A program made the position numbers and the translations under genes. Under the pieces are notes generated by a model. That model saw nothing but the letters and a program-made list of their open reading frames with translations. It ran no database searches and was not told the origin of the DNA. This document shows positions 53,813 to 61,220 of a stretch of 64,000 bases of DNA, piece by piece. The stretch comes from Aggregatibacter segnis ATCC 33393 (GTDB lineage Bacteria > Pseudomonadota > Gammaproteobacteria > Enterobacterales > Pasteurellaceae). The stretch covers positions 1,188,608 through 1,252,607 of the forward strand of contig NZ_GL622200.1 in NCBI RefSeq assembly GCF_000185305.1, written 5' to 3'. The stretch's first letter is position 1. Every line of letters begins with the position of its first letter.

Positions 53813-53828
53813 AAGTAAACGTTTGCGC
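53813..53828 (-). promoter_or_regulatory. PurR-box-like operator of the purine permease
   Basis: AAGTAAACGTTTGCGC matches ACGCAAACGTTTGCGT at 13 of 16 positions, 62 bases upstream of the permease start. Confidence 0.6.
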
Positions 53829-54023
53829 AATAAATTGCTGAAAATATCCTGATTCTGTTTACACCGTTTAAACACTAAAAGGCCTCTAGTTTTAACAACA
53901 TAGAAATCTCGACGAAAACAATTCCTTAAAAGGGAATAACTTATTAATAAAGCTCATTTTTTGATGAAACAATCGGTGCTATACTAGCGCCAAATTTATT
54001 TTATAAATTAAGGAGAAACCCCA

Positions 54024-55040
54024 ATGACCATTTTAGTGACCGGCGGTGCCGGTTATATCGGCTCGCATACCGTCGTCGAACTATTAAACGCCGGCAAAGA
54101 TGTGGTGGTATTAGACAATCTTTGCAATTCCTCACCAAAATCCTTAGAACGCGTGAAACAAATCACCGGCAAGAGTGTAAAATTTTATGAAGGCGATGTG
54201 TTAGATCGCGACTTGTTACAAAAAATCTTTGCTGAAAATCCGATTCATTCCGTCATTCATTTTGCCGGTTTAAAAGCCGTTGGCGAAAGCGTGCAAAAAC
54301 CTGCCGAATACTATATGAACAACGTCACCGGCTCATTGGTTTTATTACAAGAAATGAAAAAAGCCGGCGTGTGGAATTTCGTTTTCAGTTCTTCCGCCAC
54401 CGTTTACGGTGATCCTGAAATCATTCCGATTACCGAAAACTGCAAAGTGGGCGGCACCACCAATCCGTACGGCACCTCTAAATTTATGGTGGAACAAATC
54501 CTGCGCGACATCGCCAAAGCCGAACCGAAATTCAGCATGACTATTTTGCGCTATTTCAACCCGGTCGGTGCCCATGAAAGCGGTTTGATTGGTGAAGATC
54601 CGAATGGCATTCCAAACAATTTATTACCTTACATCAGCCAAGTGGCAATCGGAAAATTGCCTCAACTTTCCGTATTCGGTAGCGATTACGACACTCATGA
54701 CGGCACCGGCGTGCGTGATTATATTCATGTGGTGGATTTGGCGATTGGCCACTTAAAAGCGTTGGATCGCCATCAAGACGATGCCGGATTGCACATTTAT
54801 AATTTAGGCACCGGCGTAGGCTATTCTGTATTAGATATGGTAAAAGCCTTTGAACAAGCCAATGACATTCAAATTCCTTATAAATTAGTGGATCGTCGTC
54901 CGGGCGACATTGCCACTTGCTATTCTGATCCGAGCCTTGCCGCCAAAGAATTAGGCTGGAAAGCAGAACGTGGCTTAGCTCAAATGATGAAAGACACGTG
55001 GAATTGGCAAAAAAATAATCCAAAAGGCTATCGGGATTAA
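54024..55040 (+). CDS. galE: UDP-glucose 4-epimerase
   Basis: The 338-residue SDR enzyme interconverts UDP-galactose and UDP-glucose, for galactose use and lipo-oligosaccharide synthesis. [19 protein letters not shown] is the NAD+ site and [14 protein letters not shown] carries the catalytic Tyr-x3-Lys, with SSSATVYG before it. AAGGAGAA precedes the start. It stands apart from other gal genes and is followed after five bases by hypA. Confidence 0.96.
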   Translation: MTILVTGGAGYIGSHTVVELLNAGKDVVVLDNLCNSSPKSLERVKQITGKSVKFYEGDVLDRDLLQKIFAENPIHSVIHFAGLKAVGESVQKPAEYYMNNVTGSLVLLQEMKKAGVWNFVFSSSATVYGDPEIIPITENCKVGGTTNPYGTSKFMVEQILRDIAKAEPKFSMTILRYFNPVGAHESGLIGEDPNGIPNNLLPYISQVAIGKLPQLSVFGSDYDTHDGTGVRDYIHVVDLAIGHLKALDRHQDDAGLHIYNLGTGVGYSVLDMVKAFEQANDIQIPYKLVDRRPGDIATCYSDPSLAAKELGWKAERGLAQMMKDTWNWQKNNPKGYRD

Positions 55041-55045
55041 GCCTC

Positions 55046-55387
55046 ATGCACGAACTCTCTTTGTGTCAAAACATCATTGAAATTGTTGAGCAGCAATGCA
55101 AACAACACAATGTCAATAAAGTCACCGACCTCTGGCTGGAGGTCGGAGCCCTTTCTTGCATTGAGCCGAGTGCGTTGGAATTTGGCTTTGAAATGGCAGC
55201 GCAAGGCACATCGGCGGAAAATTGTAAGCTTCATTTAATTTCTATTCCTGCCAAAGCTTGGTGTTGGGATTGCAAACAACTGGTCGAAATTCAAGCCAAT
55301 AACAGCACGTGCCCCCATTGCGGCAGCGCGCATTTACAACGCCAAAGCGGCGATGAACTCCGCATTAAAGAAATTGCCGTTGAATAA
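55046..55387 (+). CDS. hypA: Hydrogenase/urease nickel incorporation protein HypA
   Basis: The 113-residue metallochaperone begins MHELSLCQNIIEIVEQQ, with the conserved nickel-binding Met-His-Glu N-terminus. The zinc site is CWDC ... CPHC. It inserts nickel into [NiFe]-hydrogenase with HypB. The other hyp genes are not in this window, so it is a lone copy here, between galE and ampG, only five bases after galE. Confidence 0.93.
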   Translation: MHELSLCQNIIEIVEQQCKQHNVNKVTDLWLEVGALSCIEPSALEFGFEMAAQGTSAENCKLHLISIPAKAWCWDCKQLVEIQANNSTCPHCGSAHLQRQSGDELRIKEIAVE

Positions 55388-55402
55388 AATTTCCCTGAAA
55401 TC

Positions 55403-56701
55403 ATGATGACAGAACAACCGATTAAGCCTTCTCTCGCCACTCAAATTTTCAGCCGCAATATGCTGATTTGTGTCTTTACCGGCTTCACCTCCGGCTTGCC
55501 GCTTTTCGTGCTGTTGCAGATGTTGCCGATTTGGTTGTCGGATAGCGGTATTAGTGTGCAAACCATCGGGGCTTTTACCTTAGTCACGCTGCCCTACACG
55601 CTCAAATTTTTGTGGGCGCCTTTATTGGATCGTTATTTTCCCCGATTTCTTGGTCGTCGTCGCAGTTGGCTTGCCATTTCCCAACTTTTGCTTCTGCTGA
55701 GTCTTTACCTGATCGGTTTATACAATCCGAAAGAACAAATGCAGATTGTCATTTTTCTGGCTACGTTCATCGCCTTTATGTCCGCCACCCAAGACATTGT
55801 GTTAGATGCCTATCGACGGGAAATTTTGCGCGATAACGAATTGGGTTTGGGCAATACCATTCACATTAATGCTTATCGCATTGCCGGTTTAATTCCGGGC
55901 GGACTGTCATTGTATCTCGCTACGTTTCTGCCATGGGAAACGGTGTTTTTATTGACCGCACTTTTCATGCTGTGCGGACTGTTTATGACCTTCTTTTTAA
56001 GTCGCGAGCCACAAATTCAAATTCATCAAAACAAGCAGCCGTTCTATCAAGCCTTTACCATTCCGCTACAAGAATTTTTCCAGCGTAAAGGGATTTATGC
56101 GGGGATTGGCTTTATTGCGTTTCTCTTTCTGTATAAATTCGGCGATGCCCTCGCTACCACATTACAAAGTAAATTCATCGTGGACATGGGCTTTAGCAAA
56201 ACAGACATTGCCTTAGTGGTGAAAAGCACGGCGTTGTGGTCGAGCATTATTGCCGGCATGGCAGGCGGCATTGTGATGTTACGCCTCGGCATTAACCGCG
56301 CGCTTTGGGTCTTTGGTTTTATTCAACTGATTACTATCGGCGGCTTTATTTGGCTTTCCGGATTTGATTATTTCCACGTTGTTGATAACGCTGCGCGCTT
56401 AAAACTTGGCATTGTGATTTGTGGCGAATACATTGGCGTGGGGCTCGGCACAGCGGCGTTTGTAGCCTTTATGGCACGGGAAACCAACCCGCTTTACACC
56501 GCCACTCAACTGGCGTTATTTACCAGCCTTGCCGCCTTGCCTAGCAAAGGGCTCGGTGCACTTTCAGGCGAAATCGTTGCCGCAGTGGGTTACTACCATT
56601 TCTTCTGGATTTGCTTATTTTTAGCCATCCCGGGCATGCTCTGCTTATGCTGGGTCGCCCCGTGGAACGAAAAAGTCACTGCGCCGAATGCTGGCAATTG
56701 A
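55403..56701 (+). CDS. ampG: AmpG-type muropeptide MFS transporter
   Basis: The 432-residue permease has about 12 helices and AmpG family text: GFTSGLPLFVLLQMLPIWLSDSGISVQTIGAFTLVTLPYTLKFLWAPLLDRYFPRFLGRRRSWL and SATQDIVLDAYRREIL. AmpG brings GlcNAc-anhydroMurNAc peptides into the cytoplasm for murein recycling. Two adjacent ATG codons (55403 and 55406) may be the start. Confidence 0.92.
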   Translation: MMTEQPIKPSLATQIFSRNMLICVFTGFTSGLPLFVLLQMLPIWLSDSGISVQTIGAFTLVTLPYTLKFLWAPLLDRYFPRFLGRRRSWLAISQLLLLLSLYLIGLYNPKEQMQIVIFLATFIAFMSATQDIVLDAYRREILRDNELGLGNTIHINAYRIAGLIPGGLSLYLATFLPWETVFLLTALFMLCGLFMTFFLSREPQIQIHQNKQPFYQAFTIPLQEFFQRKGIYAGIGFIAFLFLYKFGDALATTLQSKFIVDMGFSKTDIALVVKSTALWSSIIAGMAGGIVMLRLGINRALWVFGFIQLITIGGFIWLSGFDYFHVVDNAARLKLGIVICGEYIGVGLGTAAFVAFMARETNPLYTATQLALFTSLAALPSKGLGALSGEIVAAVGYYHFFWICLFLAIPGMLCLCWVAPWNEKVTAPNAGN

Positions 56702-56752
56702 CATTTTTAGGGAATTAAGCAACCATACGCCACGATTAATAAAACATTTTCA

Positions 56753-57477
<725 letters not shown>

Positions 57478-57495
57478 TTCCTCATCGCAACAAAA

Positions 57496-57524
57496 AAGCC
57501 ATTCTATTTCAGAATGGCTTTTTT
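57496..57524 (+). terminator. Terminator between adk and the adhesin gene
   Basis: AAGCCATTCT and AGAATGGCTT pair around ATTTC, followed by TTTTTTA. A-rich sequence on the other side makes it work in both directions, so it also ends the convergent adhesin gene. Confidence 0.88.
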
Positions 57525-57558
57525 ATTATGCTCCGATTAACTCGGGATTAACGCTTTA

Positions 57559-58941
57559 TTACCATTGGTAAAGCGCACCGGCACCCACACCGTAGTTACC
57601 ACGACTGTTGGTAGAAACGCTGGCTTTAAACACCCAATTTTCATTAGGGGTAACACCGGACACACCAAGAGAAACCGCAGATTGACCACCATAGAAACCG
57701 GTACCCACGCCCACACCGATAGCACCGGCTTTGGTGGATTGAGGAACAGAAGCGTGAGCAATCGCACTCGCAACACCGCCTCTCAAGTCTTTATTTAAGA
57801 GGTTTACATTGCCACGCAATTCATTGATGGAATTGTTATTAGCGGCTAATTGAGTGTTAATCGCCGTAATATTATTCGCGTTAGTCTGAATGTTAGCTGT
57901 GTTAGCCGCAATATTAGCCGTATTAGCCGTAATCTTACCCGTGTTAGCAGCAATATTAGCTGTATTAGCCGTAATCTTACCCGTGTTAGCAGCAATATTA
58001 GCTGTATTAGTCGCAATATTACCCGTGTTAGTCGCAATATTGGTTTTGTTGGTTGCGATATCGGCTTTATTAGTTGCAATATCGGTTTTGTTTTTCTCAA
58101 CTTTACCGTCTAAAGATTTCAATTGAGCCACGTTCACTGCATCAGTATCTTTTGTACCCGCAGCAACGCTGGTGATTTGACGGGTGATATTGTTGTCAAC
58201 GTCACCAACAGAAACCGCAGCATGTGAAGCTTTCCAAGCTGTACTTGTCTCAGTTGTAGCAGCTTGAGTTGACGGATCATATCCTACAGCCTCTTTATTA
58301 ACAGTTGCTTTAGAGTATGAACCTAATGCAACGCCATTTTCTACATCAGCGCCTGAATATGCACCGACAGATACAGCATAATTTTTAGTTGCTCCAGTAT
58401 CCGGTATAGACGCTAAACCAATACTCACAGATCCAAAGCCTGTAGCCTTAGCATTTGAACCTACAGCAACAGAATAAGCGCCTGTTGCTTGGGTAGATAC
58501 CCCAACCGCAGTTGTAGCTAGCCCTGTAGCATTAGCTTTATTCCCCAAAGCAGAAGCATTAGCGCCATCAGCTACTGCACCATAACCTAGTGCACTAGCG
58601 CCATTGCCTTTTGCCTCCGTGTCAGTACCAATAGCTGTCGCGCCACCAATGTTTTGAACTTTACTTGTAGTATCCTTATTAGCCTTAGCATTATCACCAA
58701 CTGCAACATCTTTTGATACACCGGCTTCCGCATTTTTACCAATAGCAATGGAATCGTCTGATTTTGCCCCATCATTATTGTAGTTGCCTTGTGTTGCAGG
58801 AGCCCCAGGAGCAACACTAATAAAGTGTTCCGGTGCTGCCGCGTTGGCAAGCGTAGAGACACCAAATGCAGAAAGGAGCACAACGGCTACCGTGGATAAT
58901 TTCATGCTTGTATTTTTGTATAAATTATTGACATTTTTCAT
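57559..58941 (-). CDS. Trimeric autotransporter adhesin, YadA-like
   Basis: The 460-residue protein has an extended-type signal peptide (MKNVNNLYKNTSMKLSTVAVVLLSAFGVSTLANA). The head (about 60-240) is made of YadA-type 14-residue repeats with SVAVGxNAKATG, SIAIGKNAEA and ASALGYGAVADG. A neck (ITSVAAGTKDTDAVNVAQLK) leads into a heptad stalk built of NIATNTxNIAANTxKI repeats (290-370). The C-terminal 80-residue membrane anchor ends in YGVGAGALYQW. Trimers bind host surfaces or matrix. It is small for the family. The start at 58941 is chosen over an earlier Met. The stalk DNA is repetitive. Confidence 0.92.
   Translation of the reverse strand: MKNVNNLYKNTSMKLSTVAVVLLSAFGVSTLANAAAPEHFISVAPGAPATQGNYNNDGAKSDDSIAIGKNAEAGVSKDVAVGDNAKANKDTTSKVQNIGGATAIGTDTEAKGNGASALGYGAVADGANASALGNKANATGLATTAVGVSTQATGAYSVAVGSNAKATGFGSVSIGLASIPDTGATKNYAVSVGAYSGADVENGVALGSYSKATVNKEAVGYDPSTQAATTETSTAWKASHAAVSVGDVDNNITRQITSVAAGTKDTDAVNVAQLKSLDGKVEKNKTDIATNKADIATNKTNIATNTGNIATNTANIAANTGKITANTANIAANTGKITANTANIAANTANIQTNANNITAINTQLAANNNSINELRGNVNLLNKDLRGGVASAIAHASVPQSTKAGAIGVGVGTGFYGGQSAVSLGVSGVTPNENWVFKASVSTNSRGNYGVGAGALYQW
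57880..58090. repeat. Tandem 42/21-base repeats in the adhesin stalk
   Basis: A 42-base unit (14 codons) is repeated twice nearly exactly at about 57920-58008 and is flanked by diverged 21-base half units. The unit encodes heptad stalk repeats. Repeat number can change by slippage or recombination without changing frame. Confidence 0.75.
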
Positions 58942-59234
58942 AATAGGCACCCTAAAATAAAAATACATTGTTTACCATCACAAGTGATGAAGAATACAGC
59001 CCTGTATTCTTCCTAAAAGTCTAGCACAAAAAAAAATCACCATCACTCCATTTGATTCCTTTATGCTTATTAAGCATTTAGCTCCAAGGCATTATAAATA
59101 TAAATTATTAAATAAAGACACTATCAATCTATGATACGCATATCTCCCGATTCACCTCTTAAATCGAAGATACAAGACGCAAATAAAAAACGATGAGGAA
59201 AATGACCGCACTTTCTAAAAACAGAACGATGGTT

Positions 59235-59279
59235 CAAGCGTCCTCGCTTGGACCAAATAAGCACAAGCGTGGACGCTTG
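59235..59279. repeat. Pair of short palindromic (REP-like) repeats
   Basis: CAAGCGTCCTCGCTTG (59235-59250) and CAAGCGTGGACGCTTG (59264-59279) are two near-palindromes 29 bases apart. The rest of 58969-59354 has no gene: it is the adhesin leader, an uptake signal near 59205 and AT-rich sequence. Confidence 0.6.
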
Positions 59280-59354
59280 CGCTATCTTGGGGCTGATATT
59301 TTTGCAAAAGGCACACATTAGGAAACGTGCACCATCTCGGAGAGATTACAGAAA

Positions 59355-59798
59355 TCATCTTATCGCCTGAATTTTCTCAAATAGATTTTCGATTGCACTC
59401 ATATCACGATCTTTTGATAAAATTTCTAAATTATTTTCTTTTGCTGCTGCAAAGTGAAACATATCAAATTGATACTTTTCAATAACCTTTTTACTTCCTG
59501 TTTTTTGATTTGCTTTATCCAAACGAAATAAATTTCGAGCTAAATCAGAAATATCATCATTAATATCAATTACCTGAAATTCTTTTAAAGCATTTTTTAA
59601 CGTATTTAATTTTTCAATATTATCCCATTCTACACCACGTAAAACCTCATAACGAATTAATGGTGTCAAAAACAATAAAGTTTCAGGATCTTCAAGTTTT
59701 AATGCTAAATCTTGTAATACTTCCGCTTTTTTACTTAAGTTTGTATTTGGATCCACTAAATAAATTAAATAATTTGTATCTAATAAATAACCTTTCAT
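59355..59798 (-). CDS. PIN-domain putative ribonuclease paired with an AAA ATPase
   Basis: The 147-residue protein has the PIN acidic residues in order: Asp7 (YLLDTNYLIYLVD), Glu51 (RYEVLRG), Asp112 (QFDMFHFAAAK) and Asp130 (LSKDRDM). VapC-type toxins cut RNA with this site. No small VapB-like antitoxin gene is adjacent. Instead its start codon overlaps the stop of the AAA gene by one base, so both products are coupled. AT-rich and without uptake signals. Confidence 0.8.
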   Translation of the reverse strand: MKGYLLDTNYLIYLVDPNTNLSKKAEVLQDLALKLEDPETLLFLTPLIRYEVLRGVEWDNIEKLNTLKNALKEFQVIDINDDISDLARNLFRLDKANQKTGSKKVIEKYQFDMFHFAAAKENNLEILSKDRDMSAIENLFEKIQAIR

Positions 59799-60967
59799 TA
59801 TTTAGTCTCCAAATTAGCTAATTCCTGTTGAACCAATTTTAACAAGTTTTTTTTCGCCTCCTGTTGCCCTTCTTCTTGAGCTCTTTGAACTTTTAATCGA
59901 TTTAAATTTACATCAAAAGCATCATTTAATAAATCAATGAAAGAAACTTTACTTGGGTAATCAATAAGTTCAGCATACACAACACCATCATTTTCACAAC
60001 GTTTCAAGCGGTAGGCTTCACCGGTCTTTAATTGACTAATTACAATAGGTGAATGAGTGGTAATAAAAAAGATTGTTTTAGGGAATAATTTTTTTAATAA
60101 AGGAATAATATTCACTTGCCACTTATTATGTAAATGGCTTTCTATTTCATCAATTAAGATTATACCGGGAACATTTGCAATCTGTAGCTCATTAGTGAAA
60201 TAACTGTATCCAGCAATAATTGATTGGATAATTTTTAAAATAGAAGTAAAACCACTGGAAAGCTCTGAAATTTCTCGTTTTTGATTTTCTATTTTTAGAA
60301 AAACTCGATTATCGCCTGATATTTCGAGGAAATCTTTATCAATTCTATGATCTACTTTATTTAATAAAGACAATAACGTTTTAATTTCAATCTCTCGATT
60401 ATCTTCTTTAGACTGATAAGGATTTGAAGATAAAGCGCGCTGAACAATCCATTCTTCAATATTAGAATCCATATTCAAATTTTTTAGATGTTGTGGATTT
60501 CCATTAAAACTTGTCAATAAATACTCTAAATACCCTTTTTGTCGTTTAGATTTATTACCTAATTTAGAAACGTTTCCTCTTTCATGCTCATAGATTTTCT
60601 CATTTATCGCACCGCGATGTTGTGCAGATAAATAAACGACCGGATGAGAATGCATAGCCGAAATAAATGCATAATTATGATTCCCCAAAGAAAAACCATT
60701 ATTCTTATTAAAACTGAAAGAAATATTATTGATGGTCGCAGATTTAAAAGGAATTAATGAATGCTGTATATAAGAATCTGTTTCCGTTGCTTGTTTGTTC
60801 GTAAATAGCAATATAGCAAACAGACTTTCTAAAAACTTTGTCTTTCCAATCCCATTTTCCCCAATAAAAGTATAAACCCGTTGATTAGGAAATAATTCCG
60901 CTTCAATCGTGCCGACACCTTTGACTTGTTCAAAATGAAATTTCTTTAAATGCAATATATTATTCAT
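59798..60967 (-). CDS. ABC-type AAA ATPase (AAA_21-like) paired with PIN nuclease
   Basis: The 389-residue protein has Walker A GENGIGKT (36-43), a signature-like ELSSGFTS (236-243), Walker B IILIDEIESHLH (270-281) and the switch His306 in TTHSPIVIS. This is the RecF/OLD-like ABC ATPase fold found in many defence systems. The C-terminus (about 350-389) is a Glu/Lys coiled tail. The start at 60967 has GAGGA eight bases upstream. It lies behind hrpA on the same strand. Function unknown; together with the PIN protein it suggests a sensor-effector pair. Confidence 0.78.
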   Translation of the reverse strand: MNNILHLKKFHFEQVKGVGTIEAELFPNQRVYTFIGENGIGKTKFLESLFAILLFTNKQATETDSYIQHSLIPFKSATINNISFSFNKNNGFSLGNHNYAFISAMHSHPVVYLSAQHRGAINEKIYEHERGNVSKLGNKSKRQKGYLEYLLTSFNGNPQHLKNLNMDSNIEEWIVQRALSSNPYQSKEDNREIEIKTLLSLLNKVDHRIDKDFLEISGDNRVFLKIENQKREISELSSGFTSILKIIQSIIAGYSYFTNELQIANVPGIILIDEIESHLHNKWQVNIIPLLKKLFPKTIFFITTHSPIVISQLKTGEAYRLKRCENDGVVYAELIDYPSKVSFIDLLNDAFDVNLNRLKVQRAQEEGQQEAKKNLLKLVQQELANLETK

Positions 60968-61095
60968 CTGCAATGTCCTCTTCAAAGCAAATATTTCTTA
61001 GGCAATTTTTTTATTTTACCAAATACAACCATTCTTAGGCTGATCAACATAAAATACTATCTTTCATTATAGCTCATCTGCTAACTTTTCCTTAG

Positions 61096-61205
61096 TTAAC
61101 TAAACAATATTAATAAAGCATCTCCCCGCAACACCACGTCCAACACCACATTCATCGCCTTTCTCCCACGATAAACTAAGGCTTGATTAGGGGAAAAATA
61201 CTGTG
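61096..61205 (-). pseudogene. Short C-terminal gene remnant behind hrpA
   Basis: On the minus strand an open frame reads YFSPNQALVYRGRKAMNV... and stops at 61096. It has no start codon with a ribosome site except an internal Met. It could be the tail of a lost gene. The rest of 60968-61220 shows nothing further. Confidence 0.25.
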
Positions 61206-61220
61206 GTTGATCACTATATC

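Noticed and set aside
57880-58090. CRISPR-like regular repeats
   Set aside because: Repeats are in frame, have no unique spacers and encode coiled-coil heptads. No CRISPR array was found in the window.
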